A stretch of DNA of 60,139 nt, from the IMG/VR virus record IMGVR_UViG_3300010885_037196, positions 1 to 60,139 of that record; one strand, 5' to 3'. Source of the stretch: a virus. This document shows, piece after piece, positions 28,818 through 38,641 of the stretch (within the stretch, counting starts at the first letter, position 1; each line of letters opens with the position of its first letter). The translations under genes and the position numbers were made by a program. Below the pieces are notes generated by a model. That model had not been told where the DNA came from. It ran no database searches and saw only the letters and a program-made list of their open reading frames with translations.

Positions 28818-28839
28818 AAAAATAGGACTTAATAACCGC

Positions 28840-28847
28840 CCTAAATA
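28840..28847 (+). promoter_or_regulatory. Late promoter variant (CCTAAATA)
   Basis: CCTAAATA overlaps the first in-frame ATG (28847) and lies 14 bases in front of the preferred start at 28862. It heads the run of baseplate genes, which should be late. Confidence 0.5.
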
Positions 28848-28861
28848 TGAGTATGGATATA

Positions 28862-29380
28862 ATGAAGATAGTCTTTAGTTTTGGTAGAATTAATCCTCCA
28901 ACTTCTGGTCACCAGAAATTGGTTGATCAATTATGCTTGGAAGCATTTGAAAAAAATGCAATTCCACGGCTTTATTTATCAAAAACTCAAGATTCTAAAA
29001 GAAATCCTTTAGCACCAGAATATAAACTTTCTATTGTTAAAGAGGTTTTTCCGAAAATAGAAGTTCGTTTGGCTCAAACCATTTTTTCAGCATTTGATGA
29101 AATGGCGGATGAGGGCTTTGACGAAGCTATTTTTTATTGTGGAGCGGATCGTTATGATAGTTTTTCCAATTCATTAATCCCATATGTTGGAACAGAAATT
29201 AGACTCAAATCTTTGCAAATTAAAAAAATTGAAAGATTGGATGAAGATGTAAGTGCATCAAAAGCAAGAGAGGCTGCAATGAAAAATGATTGGAAGTCTT
29301 TTTGCGAATTTTCTGCGACCATTGATGAAAAAATTAATAATGATATTTTTGTAGAAATACGAAATATGATGGGAGCTTAA
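28862..29380 (+). CDS. Nucleotidyltransferase (cytidylyltransferase-like / NMNAT fold)
   Basis: A 172-residue protein from ATG 28862; in-frame ATGs at 28847 and 28853 would add up to five residues, but MKIVFSFGRINPPTSGHQKL is the usual family start. FGRINPPTSGH is the HxGH-type nucleotide-binding loop, with the first His replaced by Asn/Pro context as in phage members; SKTQDSKRNPL and GADRYDSF are further family stretches; VSASKAREA is the C-terminal ISxTxxR-type motif. The fold transfers a nucleotidyl group from an NTP (CTP or ATP) to a phosphate substrate such as NMN or a lipid/sugar phosphate; the substrate is unknown. Its stop overlaps the next ATG (TAATG). Confidence 0.8.
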   Translation: MKIVFSFGRINPPTSGHQKLVDQLCLEAFEKNAIPRLYLSKTQDSKRNPLAPEYKLSIVKEVFPKIEVRLAQTIFSAFDEMADEGFDEAIFYCGADRYDSFSNSLIPYVGTEIRLKSLQIKKIERLDEDVSASKAREAAMKNDWKSFCEFSATIDEKINNDIFVEIRNMMGA

Positions 29381-30462
29381 TGGCGGATTATAATAGTGGT
29401 GCGGCACCAGTTACTGCTGCAAATTTGGAAGATCAAGTTTTAGTATTAACGCAACAAATTTCGGATTTAACTAATAAGTATAATACTGCGGCGGCTGAGT
29501 ATTCAAAGCGAGGAGAAACGCCACCAACTTCGCTAACTACCGAGTTCAATAAACAACGAGCTACGTTGCAAACTGAACTGACCAATTTAAGTAATAAGCT
29601 TTATAGACAAAATATAGTAGATGCTCAAATTGAATCAGCCAAAGCAAAGTTATTAACAAACACACCAAATCAATTATCGGCGGAATATACAAAAAATGTT
29701 TTGAATCAAGCTTCAGAACAATATTCTGCTTTAGAAAAAATGAATACAGATGCAATTAATGCAGCGGATAGATTAAAATATGTTGATTCTTATGAATTAA
29801 AAAAAATTACATTAGATTCAATGTCTTCACCAAAAAACACCATATCGCCTACTACTAAAAGAGATGTAGTAGATAATAGAGTTAGATTGCGGGCGATGTC
29901 AGGCCAAGAAGATGCAATTTATGGTAATGGAATTTTAAGTATAATAAATCCAAATGGTCTTATTTTTCCATATACTCCGCAAATAAGTGTTAATCATAGT
30001 ACAGATTATGGCACTACCGCGTTAGTGCATACCAATGAAGATATTGATCACTATATTAGAACGCCTAGCGTGACTATTAGTTTGACTGCAAAATTTACTA
30101 TTCAAAACCAACGGGAAGGTCGGTATGCGCTAGCAGCTTTGCATTTTCTTAGAACAGTAAGCAAAATGCATTTTGGTCAAAACGATGAGAATAGTGGGCT
30201 TCCCCCACCTATTTTGCGTTTTTCTGGTTATGGTGAATATATGTTCAATGATTTACCCGTAATTGTAAAATCTCATACATATTCGTTTGATGACCATACG
30301 GATACCGTTCTGGTATCCGCGATTAATGGTAATGCAACCTTACCAGTAATATTCTCAATTCAAATAGAACTCAAAGTTCAACAAACACCATATAGGATGA
30401 GAACCGTATTCGATCTAGACAAGTTTAGAAATGGATCATTAATGAAACAGGGGTGGATTTAA
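29380..30462 (+). CDS. Baseplate tail-tube cap/initiator, T4 gp48/gp54-like
   Basis: A 360-residue protein. Residues 1-130 are Gln/Asn/Ala-rich coiled coil. From about 165 the conserved part follows: GLIFPYTPQISVNHSTDYG, then RTPSVTISLTAKFTIQN, RYALAALHFLRTVSKMHFGQ and PPPILRFSGYGEYMFNDLPV. This pattern belongs to the gp48/gp54 group that caps the baseplate hub and starts the tail tube. I cannot decide between gp48 and gp54; only one such gene is seen here. The gp53-like gene follows directly. Confidence 0.75.
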   Translation: MADYNSGAAPVTAANLEDQVLVLTQQISDLTNKYNTAAAEYSKRGETPPTSLTTEFNKQRATLQTELTNLSNKLYRQNIVDAQIESAKAKLLTNTPNQLSAEYTKNVLNQASEQYSALEKMNTDAINAADRLKYVDSYELKKITLDSMSSPKNTISPTTKRDVVDNRVRLRAMSGQEDAIYGNGILSIINPNGLIFPYTPQISVNHSTDYGTTALVHTNEDIDHYIRTPSVTISLTAKFTIQNQREGRYALAALHFLRTVSKMHFGQNDENSGLPPPILRFSGYGEYMFNDLPVIVKSHTYSFDDHTDTVLVSAINGNATLPVIFSIQIELKVQQTPYRMRTVFDLDKFRNGSLMKQGWI

Positions 30463-30768
30463 ATGTCTAAAATATCATATCCATCGTCTTCGCCTTATGC
30501 GTCAACATTGCAGTCAAGTTGGTATATTGGGAACTATGTACATAGAGATATACCATCCGCAAATGATGATATGTCAATTAAAATTACAAAAAAATATGAA
30601 AATAGGCCAGATATTCTAAGTTATGATCTTTATGGTACACCCGTATATTGGTGGATATTTGCTATTAGAAATAGAGATTTATTAACTGACCCCGTATGGG
30701 ATATGATAACAGGAATAGATATATTTGCCCCATCATTGAATACATTAAAGAAAGTATTAGGAGAATAA
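30463..30768 (+). CDS. 53: Baseplate wedge protein, T4 gp53-like
   Basis: A 101-residue protein. SYPSSSPYASTLQSSWYIG at the start, then NRPDILSYDLYGTPVYWWIFAIRNRDLLTDPVWD is the gp53 core with the LysM-like YDLYG..WWxxAxRN stretch. T4 gp53 joins wedges to the hub. It is about half the length of T4 gp53 (196), lacking the C-terminal part. It abuts the gene in front, and the next starts two bases behind it. Confidence 0.88.
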   Translation: MSKISYPSSSPYASTLQSSWYIGNYVHRDIPSANDDMSIKITKKYENRPDILSYDLYGTPVYWWIFAIRNRDLLTDPVWDMITGIDIFAPSLNTLKKVLGE

Positions 30769-30770
30769 TT

Positions 30771-33281
30771 ATGGTTAATAGAGGTTCTGAGAATTTTGAA
30801 AATGGACCATTTTCAAATATTTCGCCATCCCCTATACAAACTGATACGGAATATGGTGATGGTTTTATTCCAAATATTCAGACCGCTGGAAATAATACTT
30901 CTCCTGTATTACAAAAACAGTTACCAAACATTCAAACTAACACATTATTAGGTGGAAATGATGCTAGCCAAACTGCGACTGGGCGTAATCCAACAATAGA
31001 AACAGCCAAAGCTAGGCCGACCAATTCAGGCGAACCTATATCACAAAGTGATTTGGCTGGTTTACTTGAAACCGATGATGAAAATGTATATAAGCCAAAT
31101 GTCTTAAGTAGTTTATATAATTATACTTATCATTTTAAATTTTACGTTACTTCGGAAGAAGACTTGGTGATTACCGCAGGAAAACAACCAAGCTTGGATC
31201 AATTGCATACTCTTTTAGAAAATATACCAAAGATAGTAATAGCCGAAAGTGGTGTTACTGCGGGATTCAATATTAAAGATGTTGAAATTGAAAATATTAT
31301 GGGACCAAGCTTTGATAGTAGAAACGCTGGTGAGATAAAAAATATAAGAATGACAATAGTTGAACCTTTAGGTTCAAGCTTACTAGAAAGTATGGTGACT
31401 GCTGCTTCATCCCTAGTCGTACAAAACTTTTCAAAAATGTGGTACTTTTTAGAACTAACATTTACTGGATATGGTGAGGGTGGGGAAATTGTTCCTAATG
31501 TCTTAGATACCCTCCAAAATAATGGAAAATGGATTTATAAAGTTTCGATCACAAACATGGAAGTTCATATGGATGAAGGTGGCGCAACCTATAATTTAAG
31601 CATGATTCCATATAACATGACTGCATTCGATGAAGGCCAGTGCGGATGTGTTCCAGATAATATAAATGTTAGCGGAGAGACTATTAAAGAGTTTTGCGAT
31701 GATTTGGCTGAAAAAATAACTAAGGCATGGAAGGACCGTTATCTTGATGAAATATATAAATTTAATTTTAAAATACATCCTATAGATTTAAAAGGAGTGG
31801 TTGCTAATCCAAATAATTTTAAGGTTGTTCCGTCAAAAGATGATCCTATTGATGGTCTTGGATTATCACAAAATTCGGAGGGGCAGGGTACCGGAAAAAA
31901 CTCCGGAACTATTAATAAAGGAGTGCATATAGCAGATATTATTTCATATTTGTATGCTCACTGCGAGGAAGCACAAAAATTAATTCTAGATGTAAATTCT
32001 CCAGGCGTATTAGACGATGCTACCGATGCCAATGGTAATGCCATAAATACAGCAAGTAGCGATGTTGCAACATATAATGGAAAAAAGTATAGAGTTCCAG
32101 TTGTTCCTATAATTGAACCAGAAATTATTGTGACTGGATATGATGAATTTACTGGAAATTATTATAAAGAAATAACATACCATATCTACGGATATAGGAA
32201 TTTTACAACAAATATATCGACCGGACAAGATCAGAATGTTATTAATGATCCAAAAGTATCATTTGATATGGTAAGTGATATGATAGAAAGCAAATTACTT
32301 AAAAAGAAATATGAACATAGATTTACTGGAAAAAATACCGAAGTTATTAGATTCGATATGGATTATAATTTTTCATATACAGCCATTTTGCCAAAGTTTG
32401 TAGGATATAACGCCAATATTCGATCAGTATCACTTGGTGAAAAGTTTAATCCAAAAAAAGATGACCCAAAAGAGTTATTAGAACGGGCTTATAACGATTT
32501 AAAAAGCAAAAAAAAGGATCTTACTTTAAGGCAACTGCAAGCATTATTAAATAATGCACAGCAAACTTTAGATACATATGAAGCAATCGCAAATTCACCT
32601 AAAAATGATACAAGATATACAGATGCGGAGAGACGTGATGCTAAAAAACAGGTAGAATTGGCAAAAAACATTAAATTATTGGCAACTCCACAATTACAAA
32701 AAATTAGAATAAACAACGCAGCCAGACAAAAACGAACTCAAGATCAATTAAATTCTCAAGCACGAACATTGGTTTTTGCCGAGGATTTAATGCCCGATAG
32801 TAATCCATTTAGAATTACATATACTCAACAAAATAATGAATCAATGCAGGCAATCGGTACTGGATTAATTGGTCCGTGGCACCGAGGAGCGAGTCTTGTT
32901 GGTGCATTATTAAATCAAATACATTCTCCAACGATTAGTGCTTTAAATAAAATAAACTTGGATATTCGCGGTGATCCATATTGGATTGGGCGATCTAATT
33001 TAGAAAAAACAGCATTTCATTATCAGGATGAAAAGGTTTCAATAGTTCCAGATTTTTCTTTAGCAGATTCTACTTATGGCGATAGCGCCATGACCTTAAT
33101 TTTCAGATTTCCATCAAAAATTGATCCGGATACAGGTGTTCCTGTAATTAGACGGGATGATATGTTTACCGGCGTATATAGAGTTATTAATGTAAAAAAT
33201 ACTTTTGCTGATGGGCAATTTAAGCAATCATTGGAAGCAATAAAAATTAATTTGGCTAGACTACCAACAAAGAAAAAATAA
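30771..33281 (+). CDS. Large baseplate structural protein, hub region
   Basis: An 836-residue protein from ATG 30771 (GGAGAATAATT upstream; the frame is open further back but overlaps gp53). The N-terminal ~100 residues are disordered (Asn/Thr/Ser/Gly). Then a beta-rich domain (about 115-300; YNYTYHFKFYVTSEEDL, WYFLELTFTGYG, YNLSMIPYNMTAF), a central domain, a Lys-rich helical stretch (565-665), and a C-terminal beta domain with FRFPS and GVYRVINVKNTF. Placement between gp53 and gp5, and the repeated beta domain, suggest a hub component taking the place of T4 gp27; that is inference. Confidence 0.7.
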   Translation: MVNRGSENFENGPFSNISPSPIQTDTEYGDGFIPNIQTAGNNTSPVLQKQLPNIQTNTLLGGNDASQTATGRNPTIETAKARPTNSGEPISQSDLAGLLETDDENVYKPNVLSSLYNYTYHFKFYVTSEEDLVITAGKQPSLDQLHTLLENIPKIVIAESGVTAGFNIKDVEIENIMGPSFDSRNAGEIKNIRMTIVEPLGSSLLESMVTAASSLVVQNFSKMWYFLELTFTGYGEGGEIVPNVLDTLQNNGKWIYKVSITNMEVHMDEGGATYNLSMIPYNMTAFDEGQCGCVPDNINVSGETIKEFCDDLAEKITKAWKDRYLDEIYKFNFKIHPIDLKGVVANPNNFKVVPSKDDPIDGLGLSQNSEGQGTGKNSGTINKGVHIADIISYLYAHCEEAQKLILDVNSPGVLDDATDANGNAINTASSDVATYNGKKYRVPVVPIIEPEIIVTGYDEFTGNYYKEITYHIYGYRNFTTNISTGQDQNVINDPKVSFDMVSDMIESKLLKKKYEHRFTGKNTEVIRFDMDYNFSYTAILPKFVGYNANIRSVSLGEKFNPKKDDPKELLERAYNDLKSKKKDLTLRQLQALLNNAQQTLDTYEAIANSPKNDTRYTDAERRDAKKQVELAKNIKLLATPQLQKIRINNAARQKRTQDQLNSQARTLVFAEDLMPDSNPFRITYTQQNNESMQAIGTGLIGPWHRGASLVGALLNQIHSPTISALNKINLDIRGDPYWIGRSNLEKTAFHYQDEKVSIVPDFSLADSTYGDSAMTLIFRFPSKIDPDTGVPVIRRDDMFTGVYRVINVKNTFADGQFKQSLEAIKINLARLPTKKK

Positions 33282-33330
33282 ACTACTATAATTATTTAAA
33301 AAATAAAGCACGGCGTATAAAGGATAAATT

Positions 33331-35277
33331 ATGGTAAAAATGAATTCGACTTCTCGGCAATACAGAACCGACAGTACATTGGGGCATGTCAGAGACAGCA
33401 ATATTTATATCGGCATCGTAAAGAAGCATGATGATTCTCAAAAAATGGGAAGACTTAGTGTTTGGATTCCAGAAATTTCTGGTCCAGATCAAAGGGTTCC
33501 GCAGAATTGGGTAACGGTTAGATATGCCAGTCCGTTTGCTGGAGTAACACCACCAAAACTTCTTAAAGAAGATGGCACGACCATGGCCGATAGTCAGAAA
33601 TCGTATGGCTTATGGATGCAGCCGCCTGACCTTGAAAATCATGTTCTAGTTTGTTTTGTTAACGGGGATATAGGTAACGGGTATTGGTTTGCGTGTGTTT
33701 GGCAACAAAACATGAACCACATGATCCCAGGAATTGCGATAGGAACGCCTACCGACAATAAAAAAAGAGACGGTAGCGATCCGCCGGTTGTAGAATACAA
33801 TAAATGGAGTAAAGAAGACCCAAATAAGCCCAAAAGACCGGTATTCACCCCATTAGATGATGGATTAACAAGCCAAGGTCTTTATCCAGATTCAGAAAGA
33901 GGACCATCTACCGCATCAGCAAGAAGAGGCTCTGTATCAAAAGTTTATGGTTTATTGACACCAAGTGGTCAACAAATTTATGCGGACGATGATGATAAAA
34001 ATGAATATATTCGACTTAGAACCAAAGGCGGAGCACAAGTTCTTATCCATGAAACGACTGGTTTTGTTTATATAAACTCAAAAAAAGGGAATTCTTGGTT
34101 AGAAATATCAGATACTGGTATTGACGTATATAGCGCAGGCAGCATCAGTTTTAGATCAGAAGGTTCGGTTAATATACATGCCGGAGCATCATTAAACATA
34201 GAATCGGAAGGACATTTAAACTTTCGTTCTGCGGGAAATATAACATTTCAATCGCAGGGAAAAATTAGCATCGCTGGAAATGACGATTTCGCCCTTGAAC
34301 TCGGTGGAGGGTTTAGCCTATCAACTGGAGATAATATATCAATTAGTGCAGATGGTAATTTGCAACTTGGCGCTAGTGGCGATATAACATCAGCATCTGG
34401 CGGTAATAATGTTAGATCAGCCAAGACTATTCATGATAATTCAACAGTTGTTGCCCCCTCTCCAAAAGCCATTGATTTAGAAATACCTGAGCCATTGACC
34501 TTACCAGATGTTAAAGGTACAGCGGATGGATATACCAAAACTACTAAAAAAACTATTCTTCGTAGATTGCCTACTCATGAACCATTTGAGGCGCACCCAT
34601 CTAAAGGAAATTCTCCTATAAATCGACCAAGCCAAGATGAATACTTGTCATCAAAAAATATTCAGAAAGGGCTAGCTCGTTCTAAAAATCCGGCGCAAGA
34701 TTATACTAGCGCAGGGACGCCAATCGGTATTGATACTATGCCTAAAGGAAATGCAAAAAAAGTAATAGCCGATAGAGGGGCGATGATTGCAAAAGTTTTA
34801 ATGAAAAAATATGGATTAACTGATTATCAAGCAGCCGGATTAGTTGGGAATTTATGGGCTGAATCTACGTTGCAAGCTATCACCGAGGGGACAAGATCAT
34901 CAACCCCGCCTCCTGCAAATACTCAAAAGGTAGGATATGGGTTCGCTCAGTGGACAGGTGACAGATTAAACAAATTCTTAAATTATTCTTCATCTAAAGG
35001 ATTATCACCACAAAGCGATGAAGCCAATATTAATTTCTTATTATATGAATTAGATACTTATAAAAAACAAACAATAGATGGTTTGAAGAAAAATGGGAAC
35101 GTTTCCATAACAAAGGGAGAATGGGCTGGAAATTATGATACTTCAACTTTATCCGGAGCAACTCTGTACGGTGTAGCCGAATTTGAAAGGCCAAAAGCTG
35201 CAACCGCTCATCTACAAGAAAGAATACAATACGCAAACTACGTTTTTGCCGCGCTGGGTGGAAAAAATCCTGGATGA
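33331..35277 (+). CDS. 5: Baseplate needle/lysozyme, gp5-like with C-terminal lysozyme
   Basis: A 648-residue protein. Residues 26-130 are the gp5 OB-fold (YIGIVKKHDDSQKMGRLSVWI ... VCFVNGDIGNGYWFACVW). Residues about 210-370 form a triple beta-helix needle with repeated short GxxxxxS/A units (GSISFRSEGSVNIHAGASL). A disordered linker follows, then a lysozyme domain (about 484-640; LTDYQAAGLVGNLWAEST, with the probable catalytic Glu, and YGFAQWTGDRL) of the Phage_lysozyme2 kind. T4 gp5 has OB, lysozyme, then helix, so the order is changed here. AAGGATAAATT precedes the ATG. Confidence 0.88.
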   Translation: MVKMNSTSRQYRTDSTLGHVRDSNIYIGIVKKHDDSQKMGRLSVWIPEISGPDQRVPQNWVTVRYASPFAGVTPPKLLKEDGTTMADSQKSYGLWMQPPDLENHVLVCFVNGDIGNGYWFACVWQQNMNHMIPGIAIGTPTDNKKRDGSDPPVVEYNKWSKEDPNKPKRPVFTPLDDGLTSQGLYPDSERGPSTASARRGSVSKVYGLLTPSGQQIYADDDDKNEYIRLRTKGGAQVLIHETTGFVYINSKKGNSWLEISDTGIDVYSAGSISFRSEGSVNIHAGASLNIESEGHLNFRSAGNITFQSQGKISIAGNDDFALELGGGFSLSTGDNISISADGNLQLGASGDITSASGGNNVRSAKTIHDNSTVVAPSPKAIDLEIPEPLTLPDVKGTADGYTKTTKKTILRRLPTHEPFEAHPSKGNSPINRPSQDEYLSSKNIQKGLARSKNPAQDYTSAGTPIGIDTMPKGNAKKVIADRGAMIAKVLMKKYGLTDYQAAGLVGNLWAESTLQAITEGTRSSTPPPANTQKVGYGFAQWTGDRLNKFLNYSSSKGLSPQSDEANINFLLYELDTYKKQTIDGLKKNGNVSITKGEWAGNYDTSTLSGATLYGVAEFERPKAATAHLQERIQYANYVFAALGGKNPG

Positions 35278-35283
35278 TTATAA

Positions 35284-36555
35284 TTATGTTTTCATAATAT
35301 ATGCCAATGCATAATATGGTGGGCGATTATCAAAAGTAACAGAAGGATTTGTCGCAAAACTTGGATTATTTGTAGTTCCAGCATGCGTATGTGATAGATT
35401 CAAACTAGAAATAGAATGGCTGTGTCCTTGATTTCCGCCAGTAGAACCTGTAATTGCTTGTCCATCTGAAAACAATACCATCGGATAGTGGTTCCCAGCA
35501 TTATCTGACCAGAGATTTGTAGGAGAAAAAGCTGTACCGTTTATTGGATCGTGAACCGGATAATTGCTGCTTATGCCCCAAGCATGACTGTGTGATGGTA
35601 TATCCCCAGTACTCAAAGTGTACGCATCGGTTGACCCTGTAACAGAATTTAATGAAGATGCGGAAGTAAAACTATGAGTATGGTTTAGATTATTAACATT
35701 GGCCGTATTGTTAGCACTTCCACCAGAATCCTTGAAAGCATATGCGCTACCGGCACCAACGACAAATCTATCTCTTAAATCAGGTGTGCCATTTGTTCCA
35801 TCGCAGAGAACCCAACCACTCGGAATAGCGGCAATAGCGCCATACCACATCATAACCATACCGGTAGGGAGTAAATCGGCTCCTTTTTCTTTAATTTTTC
35901 CACTAGTATTGATGTCGCCATTTTGAACATCTAGCGAACCCTGCATAACATCGCCGGTTTTTTTGACGGGAGTATATCTGAGTGCGTTAATTATATCAGA
36001 ATCAGTTAAGGCAACGGTTGCTCCATTACTTGCAAAGATAACTCGACCTTTTGAATCAACTTGTATATTAGAATTAGTATATGTTCCGGCTCTTACGGTA
36101 GATATTGTTGCCAGTTGAGTAGAAATTGTATACGGAGAATTAGCAGTTGAACCGTCAAATGAAACGCTTCCTATGACATCGCCAGATACGCCAATGGTAA
36201 CGGGTGATTGGAACCCAGTTGATTTGGCTCCAACTGGCGTCCAAGTCCCAGATGTATTATAAAGATTTAAAGTATTATTTGCTTTATTAAACCATAATTG
36301 GCCGACCAATGGATAAGCAGGAGGAGATGATTTAGAAAAATTTTCAAGAAGATGAACTAAATCAGTTGCTATGATATCTGAATAGTTTCTAGCACCTCGT
36401 CTAACTAGACTCAAAGAAGTTTTAGAAGAATCTGATAAATCAATTGGATTAGCCGCATTAAAATCTGCAATAACGGAAGTTGCAGTATCTCCTGACACTC
36501 TTAGAATAGTGTCATCACTTAATTTAATTGTATAACCTGAAGATGTATAACTCAT
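35284..36555 (-). CDS. Short tail fibre-like protein with collar domain, gp12-like
   Basis: A 423-residue protein. The N-terminal domain (1-110) with HLLENFSKSSPPAYPLVGQLWFNKANNTL is shared with the fibre gene at 37683. The middle is thin beta structure; the phage tail collar domain is at about 228-268 (GMVMMWYGAIAAIPSGWVLCDG, then TPDLRDRFVVGAG). The His-rich C-terminal part (NHTHSFTS, SHSHAWG, GHSHSIS, LSHTHAG) fits the metal-binding tip of T4 gp12. T4 gp12 anchors the baseplate to LPS. A TATAAATA octamer ends five bases before the ATG. Confidence 0.85.
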   Translation of the reverse strand: MSYTSSGYTIKLSDDTILRVSGDTATSVIADFNAANPIDLSDSSKTSLSLVRRGARNYSDIIATDLVHLLENFSKSSPPAYPLVGQLWFNKANNTLNLYNTSGTWTPVGAKSTGFQSPVTIGVSGDVIGSVSFDGSTANSPYTISTQLATISTVRAGTYTNSNIQVDSKGRVIFASNGATVALTDSDIINALRYTPVKKTGDVMQGSLDVQNGDINTSGKIKEKGADLLPTGMVMMWYGAIAAIPSGWVLCDGTNGTPDLRDRFVVGAGSAYAFKDSGGSANNTANVNNLNHTHSFTSASSLNSVTGSTDAYTLSTGDIPSHSHAWGISSNYPVHDPINGTAFSPTNLWSDNAGNHYPMVLFSDGQAITGSTGGNQGHSHSISSLNLSHTHAGTTNNPSFATNPSVTFDNRPPYYALAYIMKT

Positions 36556-36560
36556 ATGTC

Positions 36561-36568
36561 TATTTATA
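36561..36568 (-). promoter_or_regulatory. T4-type late promoter (TATAAATA) directly at the gp12-like start
   Basis: The minus strand reads TATAAATA-GACAT-ATG. With the usual start of T4 late transcripts a few bases behind the octamer, the message would begin at or just before the ATG, i.e. leaderless. No Shine-Dalgarno is visible. Confidence 0.55.
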
Positions 36569-36627
36569 ATGATTTCAATTTTAAAATTATTTTAATTTAT
36601 AGAAACAATATTTTAATAAAAATATAA

Positions 36628-37680
36628 TTAATATGTATCTCCTAATACATTACCTTTTACCTGAAAAGTAACATTCGATATTCCTTCTATCGCTACGCCC
36701 GCAGCGCCTCCAGGGAATCCTGCACCATGCGTACTTGCGAAAGAAGAGTCTCCAGCTAACCCAAGATCGCCTCCTCGGCCACCGGCAGATGCTCCGGCCC
36801 ATTCTTTTGATCCTTGGTAGCTAAGAGTTCCACCGGCCCCGCCCATAGTAGAAGTACCATCGTACCCATCATAAGATGTTCCAGTTCTAAATAGAACGCC
36901 TCCCTTAACTCCAGCTATACTACCAGCACCGCCGCCGCCCGCGCCACCAGGATCATCATATCCTTGATTTCCACCGGCTCCAGCACCACCGCCGCCTCCT
37001 CCACCGCCTCCTGCAATGGTGCCATTATTGATTATTGTCATTGGCACAGTGGCCTTTATAGCTAGACCGCCCGCAGAGCCGCCTGTAGAGGGCATGAAGG
37101 TCGTTGTTCCGCTATGATCGACATATGATCCACCAAACCCTCCGATGCCGCCAGCGCCTTCTATAGAGGCATTTTCTGGGATTGTAAGGGTAACTATCGA
37201 TCCAGCAGGAAGTGGACCGGTAGTAAACGCAGGCGGACTAGCAACATAAGGTAATGTTCTATTTTCACCAATGCCATATGTAACATAATGATATTGTGCA
37301 TACGAGATAATCGTATGGGATGGCCTATTATTAGACCAAATTATAGCACGTTGATATACATCTGGATATAAATCTAAATATCCTTGCCAATCCCAATATG
37401 TACTAGTAGATGATCCTAAAATTCCAGATACTGTGATATTTGCTATCATGGGAGAAATACCATCCCATTCATTAGTAGACATTGCAGAATTATATATATT
37501 ATAATTAAATCCGGTAGCAACATCATCCAATTGAAACATTTTCTGATAAACTTTGCGCCAAGTTCCGGCCTGTTTTACCCACGTCTCTGCAACTTCGGTC
37601 CAATTGCCAGATCGGTTAATATAAACATTTTTTGCTTTACGCCATGATCCGTTAGAATGTAACCAAGTTTGCACAGACAT
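36628..37680 (-). CDS. Tail fibre adhesin with glycine-rich C-terminal domain
   Basis: A 350-residue protein. Residues 1-48 have three Trp-centred repeats (GSWRKAKNVYINRSGNW, TEVAETWVKQAGTWRKVY), a motif seen at the base of fibre proteins. The middle (50-165) is of unknown fold. From about 165 it becomes very Gly-rich (GGGGGGGAGAGGNQG, GGAGGGGAGS, GGAGG), resembling the polyglycine receptor-binding tips of T4-like gp38 adhesins. Its stop lies next to the gp12-like promoter; its ATG follows the fibre gene at 37683 by two bases. Confidence 0.72.
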   Translation of the reverse strand: MSVQTWLHSNGSWRKAKNVYINRSGNWTEVAETWVKQAGTWRKVYQKMFQLDDVATGFNYNIYNSAMSTNEWDGISPMIANITVSGILGSSTSTYWDWQGYLDLYPDVYQRAIIWSNNRPSHTIISYAQYHYVTYGIGENRTLPYVASPPAFTTGPLPAGSIVTLTIPENASIEGAGGIGGFGGSYVDHSGTTTFMPSTGGSAGGLAIKATVPMTIINNGTIAGGGGGGGGGAGAGGNQGYDDPGGAGGGGAGSIAGVKGGVLFRTGTSYDGYDGTSTMGGAGGTLSYQGSKEWAGASAGGRGGDLGLAGDSSFASTHGAGFPGGAAGVAIEGISNVTFQVKGNVLGDTY

Positions 37681-37682
37681 AA

Positions 37683-38630
37683 TTAATACCTATACCAAAC
37701 ATCTCCATCATTTCCACCAGACGGTGGGCTTGATGATACAGTTACATTATAAGTTGTTTCACCAGAACCATTAAATACACGCTGTGTTTTAGTTGTTAAT
37801 GCGTTATATACATCAACAACTCTCGCTGCTTCGGTTGAAACCGTAGAAAGCGGAGAAGGTAAGTTCAATATGCGGCGAGTGTTGCCCATACTTATGTCGC
37901 CAGCCATAGTGCCGCCAGATAAAAGAAGAACAGCCGTATTAGAAACAGGAGTAAAACCAAGAGCTATTCTAATATCGTTAGAATTTATAGAGGTTAAGCC
38001 GTTATTAGTTGGAGTATAACCCAATGCTGATATTATATCTCCACCACGTAAGAATATATTACCAGAGTGTTCAACATTTGGTAGGCCAGACGTATCGTCT
38101 TTAGAATTTGCCAATACAGTATAAGATTCTACATATTTTGCTGGGCCAACCCCATCTCCACCGGAATTAGATATACTTGTAATTCGGCCTTTAGAATCAA
38201 CCCTAATAGCAGGAGAGGTATAGAACCTACTTAGATCGTAGCTTCCTGCGGGTAAGATATCTGGCAAAGAAACTGTTATACTTGTATTTGATGTTCCATT
38301 ATATGTGCCACTACCACTAACATCCCCAGTAATGTTTATATTAATAGACGTTGCTAATTTGCTTGTTGCAGACCAAGAATTGTCAGCCTTATTCCATACT
38401 TTTAATGTTTTAGAAGAAACATCATACCAAAGTTGACCGGTACGTTTTATAGTTGGAGCCGAAGTACTTGCAAAATTTTCTAAAAGATGTGTGAAATTGT
38501 TGGAATATGGTTCTCCCCATCCACTCCAATCTCTACCAGGCAAATATAAGGCAGTATTTGATGTATCCAAGGTATCGGAATCTATAGTAAAATTTCCATC
38601 ATATGAAGTAATGGTGTAGTGAGTAGGCAT
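37683..38630 (-). CDS. Tail fibre protein, paralogue of the gp12-like N-terminus
   Basis: A 315-residue protein. Residues 1-115 match the start of the gp12-like protein (HLLENFASTSAPTIKRTGQLWYDVSSKTLKVWN), and IRVDSKGRITSIS and DIISALGYTP recur in both. The C-terminus (STEAARVVDVYNAL ... GGNDGDVWYRY) is a short fibre end. It has GGGAGTAATAG before the ATG. It probably builds a fibre segment together with the Gly-rich adhesin behind it. Confidence 0.75.
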   Translation of the reverse strand: MPTHYTITSYDGNFTIDSDTLDTSNTALYLPGRDWSGWGEPYSNNFTHLLENFASTSAPTIKRTGQLWYDVSSKTLKVWNKADNSWSATSKLATSININITGDVSGSGTYNGTSNTSITVSLPDILPAGSYDLSRFYTSPAIRVDSKGRITSISNSGGDGVGPAKYVESYTVLANSKDDTSGLPNVEHSGNIFLRGGDIISALGYTPTNNGLTSINSNDIRIALGFTPVSNTAVLLLSGGTMAGDISMGNTRRILNLPSPLSTVSTEAARVVDVYNALTTKTQRVFNGSGETTYNVTVSSSPPSGGNDGDVWYRY

Positions 38631-38641
38631 CTATTACTCCC

